DNA of 64,000 bases from Clarireedia homoeocarpa (taxonomy: Eukaryota; Ascomycota; Leotiomycetes; Helotiales; Rutstroemiaceae). The stretch spans positions 1,240,001 through 1,304,000 of the forward strand of contig LNKV01000007.1 of assembly GCA_001465935.1 (NCBI GenBank), in the 5' to 3' direction. Position numbers and translations under genes: made by a program. Numbering within the stretch: the first letter of the stretch is position 1; each line of letters begins with the position of its first letter. Positions 1 through 11,245 of the stretch are shown piece by piece. The notes under the pieces are model-generated. The model was not told where the DNA came from. It saw nothing but the letters and a program-made list of their open reading frames with translations, and searched no databases.

Positions 1-707
1 CAAAACTTGTGGTACTTGTCCTGAAGGCGTACCAGTGTTTGGCAAATCGTCTCTTAGTCAGTTTCCGCTCCTGGCTCCACCACCTCTTCACTCTTCAAGA
101 ATCAAAGCCGCGAAGACTCCCTTTGACAATACTTTTGCTTCGGACGGAAAGTTCATGGCACGGTGTATGGATTGTTTACAGAGGAGGTATTGTGAAAGTT
201 GCCGGAAATGGTGGTGCGAGGACTGCTACGAGGCACCTGGGCCAGTCCGTAATACCGACTCTCCCACTCCTCCTGGGAGTAGCTCGGGCAGTGAAACTAT
301 CAAGGTACATATGGGTCTCTGCGTTGAAAATTGTCTCGTGGCCGAAATGATGTCCGGTGCTGGCAGCAACGGAATGTGGGGTTGAGCCAACCCCACTGAG
401 GCAACGTATGAAGTTATGGATTTCATTTATTTATTTGGCCGTCTTTGGATGTCTGCTGACTGACTGGAATCTCATAGTTTGGAGTGATGAGAAGTTGCCT
501 TTTCTGCGGTCTCAATGTGAGCTTGGTTCCCCAATACCGAGCCGCTTCTATTCTATAACTGCTAACTCACTCTTCTAGTGTCATGAGTGTATTTTGAAAA
601 CTCAACTCAAATGCAAAGTATGCGGTGGTGGCTACTGCACCACGCATAACGAAGGTTCCACGTTAAGCACAGTAGGCCGTCATGCAGTCGATGGTTGTAG
701 ATGTTGA
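1..707 (+). CDS. Cysteine-rich zinc-binding protein, 3' part (5' end outside window)
   Basis: The frame is open from the left edge (first readable residues KTCGTCPEG), so the gene starts upstream. The first exon carries paired cysteines (CMDC, CESC, CEDC, then GLCVENC), a pattern expected of structural zinc sites. A downstream exon at about 478-516 reads SCLFCGLN and is joined by a 62-nt GTGAGC...TAG intron (517-578) to the last exon (579-707), which reads CHEC, CKVC and CTTH and ends in TGA. Both sides of that junction are in phase and the cysteine spacing continues across it. The join between the first exon, whose frame stops at 383-385, and the 478 exon needs another intron whose donor I could not fix. 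No family could be named with certainty; a RING/IBR-like or F-box-associated zinc protein is possible. No catalytic motif is visible. Confidence 0.6.
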
Positions 708-1541
708 TACTGACCGCGTGTTTAGTGCGATTGTATGAGAAGTAGTTATTCTTACAACACTTGTATCTATGCTAATGAGAATATAGGGTGTACTCTATCC
801 AGGAGAAGAACTAGGGAGTTGTACTAAACAAGTACGAGTGCTTCGTTGGATCTTCCAACGGTTGCTCATCGGTCGTATCTCCACTTTGTGTATATCTATA
901 TTGGTTCTCTACTCTGCATCTCAACTACCTTTTGATGGATTCCTTAACGAGTCGATCATGTATGACGATACCCTGTGGTTCTGTATCAAGCGAGGGAGAG
1001 GGCGGGGTTTGATACTGGGCGTAGCTTTTTGATAGGTAGTTGATGGGTCGCAGTTACTACTATATCAACAATTCACCTCTAGACGCCCAAACTGCATAAA
1101 CACAGCGATCATCTCACCTTCATTAACCGCAGCACAACGCTCAATAAGTAGATTGTCATAAGCCTACTTGTGAAGAACATTAATGTCATTATTTATTTAC
1201 CCCATGCCCCCAACACCAATAAAATCCAACATCTTTTACCGCATAATCCATTGCCTAGCATCCTGAATATGCAAACCTTTGGAACGCCATTCGACAACCT
1301 GCGCCGAAAAGATTGAAACGCCGCTTGACATGATGCCATGCCATACCATACTCCTAGACTAGAAACTCTAACCCCCGACCTGAAGCCCACTCTCCATTAC
1401 CAAACCGAATCGAATCAAAACAATCAACTCCGACATTGCACCGTACATAATCTACAGTCTTGATATTCCTTTCCTTTCTTTTCTCCGAATAATCAAAAAA
1501 TCCACTCACTCCATGCCCATCCTCCCCACTCTCGCAATACT
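708..1541. other. Intergenic, no gene seen
   Basis: This stretch has only short, stop-interrupted frames. The sequence near 1190-1400 is pyrimidine/purine mixed without splice-compatible coding signal. It lies between the 3' ends of the two convergent flanking genes, so it should hold their 3' UTRs and terminators, which cannot be placed from sequence alone. Confidence 0.5.
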
Positions 1542-2708
1542 TCAGAGCCCATCACGTCTTACCTTCGCGCTCGTCCGCATGGGAATGACGTTTGGTCTGG
1601 CGGTTCCGGATAGGACTACTTCTGGTTTGTTGGCTTTTTTCTGCTCTTCTTTCTTGTCCTTTTCCTTTTCCTTTTCCCTGCCTGTGTTTTCATTCGTATC
1701 CGCTTTTGGACTTGATAGAGATTTGGGCGAGGAGGAGGACTCATTCTCAGTTGTGGATGTGGATGGGGACGTGCTCGATGCAGGATTTACTACTGCTGCT
1801 GTTGGTGCTGTGAGTATAGCCTCTGCGCTTAGCGACGTGGTGTTAATCTCCTTATGATCCATGCCCATCTCGACCTTATCATTCCCCACACTCGCATCAC
1901 CACCTCCACCTCCACCATTTTCCGTCTCCATCTCCTCCCCCTTCTCCTTCCCCTCATCCCTATTTCCATCCCCATCCTCACCCCTCTTCTCCCCCTCAAC
2001 CTCCACCACTAGGAAAAGACTGCAACAGCCCATCTACCCCATTTCCGTTCGCATTCCCATTACCCTTCGCATTCCCATTACCCTTCGCATCCCCTCCATT
2101 TTTCGTCCCCCCAGCCGCAACCGCCCGCTCAGGCGGTTTCGCCGGCGCCATAGACGATATCTGCCGCGTGCGCGACGCTTTTGCCGGCATGGCGATGACT
2201 TTTGCGAAGGCTTCCATGCTGGCTTCGTGGTCGCGGAGACGGCGCTCGTGTGCTCGTACGATTTCTGCTTTGGCTTGGTTACTATTATACATATTTGGCT
2301 TTTCTTTTCTTTTTGGTTCGGCTTTTATGTCTTTTATCCCATTTTCTCATCTTCTCCTTCTACACACACTTTCTTTTCCTTCCCTTCTCTCCCTCCCCCC
2401 GCTGCCCACATAACTTAACACAATGCAGAAAAAACATTCAACAACTCACCCTCATGTCTCCGAACCTCTTCCATATGCACCCTCATCTCCTCCGCATGTT
2501 TTAACGCCTCCGTTTCGTAATACTGTTCCATTTCATACTGTTCCTGCGCGATCCTCTCTGCTTCTTGCGCAATGCGCGACTGTGCTTCGAGCATCCGGTC
2601 TTGCGCCGCGGACATCTCATCTTGTTCGCGCGCACGCTGTTCGGCTTGCCGTTCGAATTCGATCATTTTTGGGGGGACAGCGCCCCGGGTGCGAGAGGGA
2701 GTAGACAT
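1542..2708 (-). CDS. Coiled-coil, low-complexity hypothetical protein
   Basis: Predicted 321 aa in three exons: 2708-2450, 2303-2064 and 2008-1542. Intron 1 has a GTGAGT donor. Intron 2 has a GTAATG donor (the one at 2063; a second GTAATG at 2081 would also keep phase) and a TTTTCCTAG acceptor. The three exons sum to whole codons. The N-terminal third is a charged Glu/Gln/Ala-rich coiled coil with repeated EQ, EA and AQ heptad-like steps. The middle contains Gly/Asn repeats (GNGNAKGNGN), and the C-terminal part is acidic, Ser/Thr-rich, with a lysine/glutamate block (KEKEKDKKEE) before the stop. There is no signal peptide, membrane helix or enzymatic motif. I do not recognise the family. The coding case rests on exon phase and composition, so the intron positions are moderately secure only. 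Confidence 0.5.
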
Positions 2709-3509
2709 CGGGTTTGTGGGATGAGGAATGAGGAGGGGTTAGTGGGGGGATGGGAGAGAGGAAGTAGGATTGGCAAGAAGTTGGGGAGAGGAGAGGAAGA
2801 GGGGGGAGAATAGGATTTATTAATCTCAGACTGTAAAACAAACCGGCTGGTGCGTTATGTGCACATGCAAGAATTGAAGCAAATAATACAAATTAAGGGC
2901 CCGGCAACTACAAGTAGGGGCTAGTCCGTTTCGACACTTGCTTTAACAGACTAGAATGGTGATAAAATCCGTCTTCTGCTTGGAAGACGTATGGATGGTA
3001 TTTCTCAGTGGTCTGTGAATTTCGAGATTGCTATCCATAGCACGTTTCAGAATGCACCTTTTGTTGTGGTGGCGAAAGTGACATGAGCTTGGACTTGAGA
3101 CGCGGAATGCATCATGTTGCTTTGGGCACTGACTTGACTTTGACTGTGCTTGAATAACTCGATGTTGAAATGACTGTGCTTGAGATCAGATGCTCCAATA
3201 TTTATCTTGGTTCGCCAAAGCGTTGTAGGACTGAGCAGCGAGAATCCTTGGATTGATATTACGACTCCTGGGCGACATTTTAATCTGAACTTATGCGATG
3301 AGGACGGACATTCATCTGAAGTCGAAGAAATTTGGCTCCGTTTGACAGCCCAGCCCAGGTGTGATTTTGTTGTTTGCGACAGATTTGTCTGCTATGGATT
3401 AAGCCCCCTCCCCCTCCCCCTCCCTACTGGATCACCTGATAGAGGCACAGAGTAAGACGACGACGACGAGGTTACTGTCGATGAGACCCACATGCGGCTC
3501 ACGGTAGTT
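2709..3509. other. Intergenic, promoter side of the coiled-coil gene
   Basis: No convincing coding frame is present. The first 150 bases are purine-rich (GGGAGAGGAAG type) immediately upstream of the minus-strand start codon at 2708, as is common for 5' UTR/promoter DNA in these fungi. A short C-rich run (CCCCCTCCCCCTCCCCCTCC) sits near 3405-3424. Confidence 0.4.
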
Positions 3510-3811
3510 CTCTCCCCTCCCAAGAACAAATGTTAAAAAGTGGATTTACTACGGAAGTAACCAGGATGCAAACAGAGGGTTTTAACCACTCAAAATAGTC
3601 CTTTTTACATCGAAGATACCTCGAATACAAAACCTCCAATTTTGAGTGGTTAAAAACCTCCAATTTTGAGTGGTTAACAACCTCCAATTTCGAGTGGTTA
3701 AAACCCCCCCCCCCCCTTTGTTTATACCCTGATTACCTCTGTGGCAAAACCCACCAAATAACATTTTGTTCTTGGGAGTGGATAGTAACATTTGTTCTTG
3801 GGAGGGGAGAG
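3510..3811. mobile_element. MITE-like non-autonomous DNA element with perfect 26-bp terminal inverted repeats
   Basis: Positions 3510-3535 and 3786-3811 are exact reverse complements over 26 bp (the left arm begins CTCTCCCCTCCC). Inside them, 3551-3575 and 3716-3738 are further, imperfect inverted partners. A degenerate copy of the right arm lies just inside it at about 3758-3783. The centre holds a 24-bp tandem repeat and a C13 run. Total length is 302 bp with no coding capacity. Small size, long TIRs and foldback structure are the hallmarks of a MITE. A clean target-site duplication is not evident (TA is near both ends, but three bases are inserted on the left), so the superfamily is open. 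Confidence 0.75.
3631..3704. repeat. 24-bp tandem repeat, three copies, inside the MITE-like element
   Basis: The unit begins AACCTCCAATTTTGAGTGG and starts at 3631, 3655 and 3679, giving an exact 24-bp period. The third copy has one T-to-C change. An inverted partner of the unit's 3' half (TTTTAACCACTC) lies at 3580-3591, so this block can fold back on the left half of the element. A run of 13 C follows at 3704-3716. Confidence 0.85.
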
Positions 3812-4321
3812 TAGAATAATTCGCCACAATGTACGAAGTATTGGTTACAAATGATTTGTTTACCAAGACTACAATTGTAGGTCATTTATTGTTGCAAACT
3901 TAACAACGACCTCTAGAATTTGATAGACTGTCTACTAGTCAGCTTTTTACTACTGTAGCCAGCTTTTTGCGCGTTTATTACTTCGCCCTTTTGCACAGGC
4001 TTCTCGATGTGCGCTGTTCTTCCGTTCTTTACTTTTGCAGCGAGCCCTAATGGTGAATGTTGAACGTGGTTGGTGGCGAACGACAACAACTAGAGAAGAG
4101 TTTCTTGATTCACTGTTACACGGGGCTTGGTGAAGTCTTGAAAGGTAGCCTTAGATATTGATTAGTCTCTTCATTGAGCTTCTATCATTTCTTCACTGAG
4201 CTTCTATCAACTAATACACCACATACCAACGGCTACCTGCGATAACTTCCACGTAGAAGTTAGGTTCCATCAACCTTTGTGCTGAATTACTTTCAACTGC
4301 TATAGCTGTATGCTCGTCATT
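3812..4321. other. Promoter/5' UTR region of the SRA-domain gene
   Basis: No coding frame is seen. A short direct duplication (TTGAGCTTCTATCATTTC / CTGAGCTTCTATCAACTA) occurs near 4175-4212. An in-frame ATG at 4310 would add four residues to the following gene but has a poorer context (T at -3) than the ATG at 4322 (A at -3, G at +4). Confidence 0.4.
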
Positions 4322-5767
4322 ATGGTTTCTGTCGAGAACAGTGAAGATGCTGCTCCCCAGCTCTCTCAAGAAGTAAGTATAACGACGTCGCCTTTAATCA
4401 CAACCCAGCTAATACAATTCAACAGTTCTCTCAGATAACTCTTGAACTCGAACCAGAAGAGACATATGCAGATTTCATTGACTCTGGAGCCGACGGATCG
4501 ACAAGTCCTGCATCTCCACATCCCCCTGCGTTCAATTTGCAGAATGCCATTAATGAACTCACTGATTACAAATATATTGGTGCCTCAAAGGAAATCAGTC
4601 AACCAGAAGCTTTGGAATCATTATCGTCAGTACAAAGTACGGTCAGGATGGTTGCTGTTAAAAGTAAAGGAGGCCGTCCAGTATCCAAAGAAGATTGGGA
4701 TAAAGCGAAACTGTTCCTTTGGACCCTGTCGCGGCTTAACAAAATCACACCAGACTTCAGGTGCGGCCTAGCACGCCGAACTTCTTACAGGCTTTGGCTA
4801 ATATCAATATAGCAAGAAACTATCCCTGAAAACCTACCTGGAGCTCTTCACCAAACCGGAACATAATTTTCCGCCTCTCTACTCCACCATATCACAAGCA
4901 CTGATAGACAAATTTCAATCGGGAGACGGATTCGAAGAGCGAGCTCCGTCAAAATCACCGCCACCGCTATCTACATCTATTCCGACGAAAGCCTCGGCAA
5001 ACAAAAGGAAGTCGAAAGACTCCACGACTGTCGTCCCACCCAAAAGTCACAAACGATCGAAAGATGAGACGAGTGAGCTAATTAGACCACCACCTCCAGA
5101 TCATCCGATATGGGGACGCAATGGCATAATGCGCGGCCTTATGACCAATAGATCGAGCACCAAACTCAACCCTGCGTACCAGGACAAGGTGGATTTTAAA
5201 GTCTATGGCCATAATAGCCTGAATAGTGGCGATTGCTGGCCGAAACAAATAGCTGCGTTGAGGGATGGAGCTCATGGTAAGATATCTTCGGTTTATAGAG
5301 TAATCCCTTCCGTTCTAACCACACCTTGGGCAGGTTCATCCATGGGAGGTATCTCGGGGAGCGTTACAACCGGTGCCTACTCCGTAGTCATCTCCGGCTC
5401 ATATGACGAATTCGACCAAGACTCCGGCGACATAGTCCACTACTCCTCGCCCGGTGCCCAAGAAAGCAACGCCAAGGAAGCGAATACCGAAAACGCAGGC
5501 ACAAAAAGCCTGATGCAATCAATCACCACCAGAAATCCTATAAGAGTCCTCCGCACGGCCAAATGCAGATGGGAAGGCCGTCCCAGCGCGGGATACAGGT
5601 ACGACGGGCTGTATCGGGCCATGAGCGTAACGCAACGCGAGAACGCCAAACACGGTAAGTTCTTGACTTTTGAGCTCGTCAGAATCGAGGGCCAGGAACC
5701 CATTGCCGCCAACCGGCCTACCGTTCGGCAGGTGCAGCTTTTCGAGAAGGTCAAGGAGGGGTATTGA
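4322..5767 (+). CDS. SRA/YDG-domain protein (UHRF1-like methylcytosine-binding fold)
   Basis: Predicted 427 aa in four exons: 4322-4372, 4426-4760, 4813-5276 and 5334-5767. Donors are GTAAGT, GTGCGG and GTAAGA, and phases agree throughout. The N-terminal half is acidic and serine-rich. A Lys/Ser/Pro-rich basic linker (KRKSKDSTT, KSHKRSKD) precedes the SRA domain, which spans roughly residues 240-420: GDCWPKQIAALRDGAHG, then GGISGS..TGAYSVVISGSYD, a central NPIRVLRTA strand, the name-giving YRYDGLY, and FLTFELVRIEGQEP. In known SRA proteins this fold flips out 5-methyl- or hydroxymethylcytosine; the GAYS and GSYDE pocket segments and YDG are present. No RING, PHD, SET or nuclease domain accompanies it, so it is probably a reader/adaptor. 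Intron 3 (57 nt) has no stop and is a multiple of three, so its retention would add 19 residues. Nuclear location is inferred from the basic linker. Confidence 0.88.
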
Positions 5768-6678
5768 TGGCGGTTTCGGGATGGGAGTGCATGGCTAAGC
5801 TGTTTGTTTAATATTGGTATGGGTAGCAGTAGTGAGCGGGTCTGCGTACTTTTTACAGAGTCGCGGGATAAATTACAAAAGATACGATACCCAGGAGTTT
5901 GATTAGCTTGGTGGAAAGCTTGGTTTATTTATTTGTAAGGGAATAATTCTAGCTAGCTTAGCTTAAGTTACTACAGTAAAGACAGTTTGGTGATTTTCCT
6001 GCTGGCGTTGTTCAACCCGGTATTGGACATTGCAATGGATTCGTTACCTACTATGTAAGCGAGTACAGTACATAGATTTAGGACATTGAAAAGAGATTCA
6101 GATCTTGACTTGACTTGGATGTTCTACTTGCGTTTGGACAATCACACCAATATATGGTTTCGATTTGGTTCAACTATAATTATTGCCTGCTTCTAACTAA
6201 CTAACTAACTAATTGTCTGTATGGTCTAAATTTCTTCACTCGGAACATTACTTTCCCAACGTATCTAACTATCTATGTACTGAATAATATATCCACCTCC
6301 ACTTCCACTTCCACCCCTATGCTATGCTATGCTATGCTGTCCCATCCTATCATATCCTATCATATCATATGCAAAACCATATATATATCCTTTCATCTTC
6401 GCATTAAAATCATATCATACACAGCATAAAATAAACATCAATATCGATTCCACCCACCGCCCTCCTGTGCGTTTTCACTCATACGATGAATCAATCCGCC
6501 GCTACCATGCAAAAGAAGAGCGCTTCCCTTCCCCGGCATAGCGAAATCTAAATAAACCAAACACTGGCAAAAGTGCATTCATTGATGAATGAATAATGCG
6601 ATGGAGGTATACGCATATGAAATATCGAATCGAAATGGAAAAATAACAAACATGTACTGTATGTAGTAAAAGGGTATC
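5768..6678. other. Convergent intergenic region
   Basis: This DNA lies between the 3' ends of the SRA gene and the ABC transporter gene. It is AT-rich with short microsatellites: CTAA repeats at about 6194-6211 and overlapping TATGC/CATATC-type pentamer repeats at about 6318-6370. No gene is supported. Confidence 0.4.
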
Positions 6679-9600
6679 TTAACGACGGTTGAAGTTCAAG
6701 TATCTCGACTGTAGATGGATGGGTTAGCTGTGATTCTTCCTTTGAAAGCATAAAAGGGGTAAGAGAGGGAGGAGAATGGAAAGTGCAGGAAGAAGAAGAA
6801 GAAGAAGAAAAACATACCCCCAAGAACAAAATAATCAAATTGCTGACAGTAAACGCGATCAAAATGCCCAGATCCCTCCATCGATTACTGAAATCCAGTT
6901 CCAATGGTTCATAAAACTGTTCTCCAACCTTATACGCACAATACTCACACGCACTCGTTGCATTATTAACGATATACCCGGGGCCGCCTGCGGCGAAGAA
7001 ATTTTTCATATACTCTCCACAGGTCTGTCCACTTGGCGCTGTGAATCTATTTAATTCCGCATCCGCACAAGTGACTGTGCGACCATTAAGTTCGGTGACG
7101 ACCATTCCGCCAATCAGGCGAGTAAAGGGATCGAGTTGGTACAGCCACGCGCGCCAGAACTTGGGAATCTGCGGTTTCGGGATAGTGACACCGCAGAAGA
7201 GGGCGAAGGTGATGATGATGAAAGGATTGATAAGCGCAGAGATGAACGGGGATGGAGTGATAGCAGCGACCATTTGACCAAGAGTGACAGAGAAGAGCTC
7301 GGTGATTAAGATCATGAGGAACTGGTATCCGGCGCGGGATGACGCGGATTGGAATCCGGGCATGTAGTACAAGGGGAGGAAGAATCCGACGGCGCAGAGA
7401 ACCGAGTACGGGATTTCGGCGACGACGAGCGACGACGCGAAGGCGAATTGGCTGTACATCTTTGAGGAGGCCTCGCGGTAGTAGATCATACGGGAGATGG
7501 CGTATTTGGGTTGGACCTGGGCGAGGATGATAGCTGGAAGAACGGTGACTTGGAAGATTACGAAGATGCGGTATTGCAGGGAAGCGCGGGAGTCGTCAAG
7601 ATTGAGGTAGGCGAGACCGGTGATGATGGCAATGATGACGTGATTAAAGAGACGAGTGAAGCCGTAGTTGGGGGATCGCCAGAATGCGAGGTTGGTGCGC
7701 TTTTGTACGATTTTTAATTGATGCATTAACGAGGTGGCGAATTCGCGCTCGTCGACTTGCGTGCTCTCGCCGACTTCTTGCAGGCGTTGGGCTTTCATTT
7801 GCGAGATGCGGTCTTTGATGTTGGCGAGTTCGGGGGAGTCAGCGAAGATGTCGGCCCAGTCGCGGTCGCCGATTCGAGGGGCTTGACCGGCTCCGATGGC
7901 GTCGAGCATCCATTCGGCGGGATTAGCGTCGGGAGGGCAGTGGGCACCGTGTTTGCTGAAGTAGGAGAGGAGGACGTTGGCGTCTTTTCCAATGTCACCA
8001 AAGTAGACACAGCGACCACCACGTTGAAGCATCAGAAGTCTGTCGAAGTTCTCGAACAAAGCGGCATTGGGTTGATGGATTGTACAGAGGATAGCTTGAC
8101 CGGCATTCGCTAGTTTCTTCAAGAAACGAACAATGTTGAAGGCGGATTGAGAGTCGAGACCAGAGGTGGGTTCGTCCAGGAAGAGAAGAAGTTCGGGTTT
8201 GGCGGCAAGTTCGACGCCGATTGTGACACGTTTTCGTTGTTCGACAGCAAGACCAGTTTCGGGTTCTCCGATGATAGCATCGGCCATATCCTCCATCTCG
8301 AGCAGGGACAAGATTTCCTCAACATAGGCGTATTTCTCAGATTGTGGGACTTCGATAGGTTGACGGAGATCAGCGGAGAATCGAAGAGCTTCACGGACGG
8401 TCTGGGTGGCTTCGTGGACATCGAGTTGTTCGGCATACGAGGTTCCTCTTTGGAAGGAGTTTCCGGGCTTGATACCGTCGACAAGGACATCACCAGAGAT
8501 AACACCAATGTTCTTTCGCGCAGCCAATACATCCAAGAGAGTTGTTTTTCCAGCGCCGGAAGCACCCATAAGTGCAGTGAGCTCACCTGGTTTAACATAT
8601 CCGTAAATGTTGTTCAAAAGACGACGTTCTCCAGATGGTGTAGGGACATCATAGTTCAATCCTTCCCAGGTCAAGATAGCCTTAGACTCGATCTTGAGTT
8701 CGGAACCTTCACCTTCGGTCTTGGTAGAACGGCGCTGGTCTCGCTTGGCGACAAGTGCTTTGTTAAGTTCATCGCGCTCCTTGTTGGGCTTTTGGAAAAC
8801 CTTAGCGCCTCCACCACCAGCTCCGAAATTGACCCATTCTCCGAGAGTAGCATTGGTGATGAGGAAAGCTACGATCAAGACGATGATGATACCAAAGTTT
8901 CTCCAGAGATCAGAAGGCTTGTAGTCGAATCCTTGGGTGATGTATGCGCTTCCACTGACTTTGTTCGTACCAGCAACACTACCAGCCAAGGTACAGACTT
9001 GGTGCTGAATATCATTGTATCCGGGTCCAGAAGGAACAAGGTATGAGTCGGTACAAGTCAAATCAAGGCGACTAAATTCGTTCTCCATGAGAGCAGAGAA
9101 TCCAAGACCAAGAGCATTGATCCAGTAAATCCATCGAATCCAGACCTTCTCGGATTGGTATTGGATGAGATAACCTGAAGTAATGACGAAGAATGTAATG
9201 ATAGTAGCAGCGAACTTGATAGCATAATCGAAATCTGGGCAAAGACATCCAATGGTTCTGAAAAACAGTGTCATGGCGAGATAACCAGTGACAATGATCA
9301 AATAGAACGTGAAGAAAGCTCCTGCGTCTAGTACCAAACCACACATGAAGTACACAATGATCGAGAAGACCAAAATCTGAACAGCCGAGAAAGCGGTATC
9401 AACGATGATTTGAGCAATCCATAGAGCAGATGGACGATGGAATGTGTATGCCTTGTGCTTGTTGACGATAGGACGACCCAACATGGTACTACCCAATTCA
9501 GCGAATGCCTGGAATGCGTTGAACAACAAACTGATGAAAAGTAAACCTCCTCTGGTGAAAGCACCAGCAGACGTCTTGGGGAGATTCAACCAAACAGTAC

Positions 9601-11245
9601 CAAGGACGATAGCAACAACAATACTAGTGATCCAGCTGACAACCAGGGAGAATTTATCTTGCCATTTTATGAGATATTGTCTTTGCATAAGTGCCCAGAT
9701 TTGCATATAGTAAGGAATAGAGTAGACTGAGCTTTTGGATGCGCCCTTGCGCTTGCTTTCGAGAACAGCGACTTGGAAGTCGTCATGTCTTTGTTTGTCC
9801 TCTGCAACGACCTTTTTGTATGTCTCCATCTCCTCACTCAGGCGAGTAGAGAATTTGGACTCCAAGAAGGCTTGTGCCAAGGTTTCTGGGCTGTGTGGTG
9901 CATTTGCAGCGGAGCGGCCCTCGGCATATTCGCGCTCAAAGTCATCGGTACACCCGGTCAAGAAATCAGGAGTGGTTTGACGAGGCTTCTCCTTGAATCC
10001 AAGACCTTCGAAGTAGGCACGTGCCTCGCCAGCTGGTCCGAAGTAAACTTGTCGTCCAGCATCAATGACTAAGACCTTATCAAATTGCTTGTAGATACTT
10101 TCACTAGCTTGGTACAAACTAACGAAAGTGGTACATTTGTAGATGTTGGTCATGACGCGAAGAGACTTGGCGTAATCGAGAGCGGTAGAGGCGTCAAGAC
10201 CACGAGTAGAGTTATCCCATGCACAGACGGTGCTGGATGAAACCATCATCTCTGCGATCGAGACACGCTTTCTCTCACCTCCAGACACACCTCGAACGAA
10301 TGGGTTACCAACAATAGTATTTCGAGTATGTTCAATATTGAACATTCGTAGAAGGGTGGTGATAACCTTCTCCTTGAAATCCGCCTTGGACATGCCTTGT
10401 GGGCGCTTTCCGGGAGTTTTGGTGTCGAGTGCGAATCCAAGGGTTTGTCCTACGGTCAGAGTTGGGTGGTGGATGTCGTCTTCCTGGTTGTAAACAGCTT
10501 CTCCTCTGTACTTCTTGCCGAACTCTTTTGCCGTGAAAGGTCCATATAGAACCTCTCCATCAACACTAGTGTATCCAAATCTTTGGTTCGTAATTGTCTT
10601 CAGGAATGTTGTACAACCGGATCCTGGTCGACCAAGGACTAAAACCATCTCTCCTGGTTGCACAACACCATGGAAGTCTTTGAGGATATCAACCTCGCGT
10701 CCCTTTTTACCAAGACCCAAAATCATACTGGCTGTTTCAATAACATTGAAAAAGCTGACGAAAGCGTCAGGGAATGTCTGTACAAAGTTGGTGACACCTC
10801 CGGTTCCTCGAACGGTCAATCCCTCCCAGACAACGCCAATATGTTTCGATCGAATACCGGAATCCTCTTCGGCTGCTCTGTTACCGCGCAGCGTGCCTTC
10901 CAGGTCGAACTGTTCTGCAGCATCCGCATCACTGGAAGCTTCGCCACCCTTTTCGACATCCTTCTCCGTGGCTTTGGCGCTCTTCCTTGATTTGGTTTTT
11001 GAAAGTGCTTTGCTCTTGTTACTAATACCAGACAATTCTCTTTGAAGTTCAAGAAACTCCGCTTCGGCGGCTTCTACATCGATACCTTTATCGGTGCTCA
11101 CGAAGCCGTTGGGGTTTGCGTGCCGTACATTCTCGCGTTGGATTTCCGAGTCGTCGGCGACTGAGTCGCAAGCAGTGTTTGTAGTCGTGCCAATTGATGC
11201 CCTGTCATCCCTAGATCTGGGAGGTTCATGGAGATCTTTCTCCAT
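6679..11245 (-). CDS. Full-size ABCG/PDR-type multidrug ABC transporter
   Basis: Predicted 1485 aa: exon 1 is 11245-6818 and a 10-codon exon 2 (6708-6679) encodes SRYLNFNRR and the stop. The layout is the reverse (NBD-TMD)2 arrangement of CDR1/Pdr5-like pumps. NBD1 has the degenerate Walker A GRPGSGCTT (residues 205-213, Cys in place of Lys), signature VSGGERKR and Walker B CAWDNSTRGLD. NBD2 has canonical Walker A GASGAGKTT (about residue 892), a degenerate signature LAVEQRKR and Walker B LLLFLDEPTSGLD. Each NBD is followed by a six-helix membrane domain and a Cys-containing extracellular loop. This mix of one canonical and one degenerate site is typical of the fungal PDR family, which exports hydrophobic drugs and fungicides across the plasma membrane. 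The terminal intron (GTATGT...CTACAG, 6817-6709) stays open if retained and would give a 1565-aa protein with a different tail. The exact subfamily (AtrB- or AtrD-like) cannot be told here. Confidence 0.95.

Noticed and set aside
8147..9046. 299-codon plus-strand frame opposite the ABC transporter
   Set aside because: It is antisense to a strongly supported coding exon and is explained by the codon pattern of that gene.
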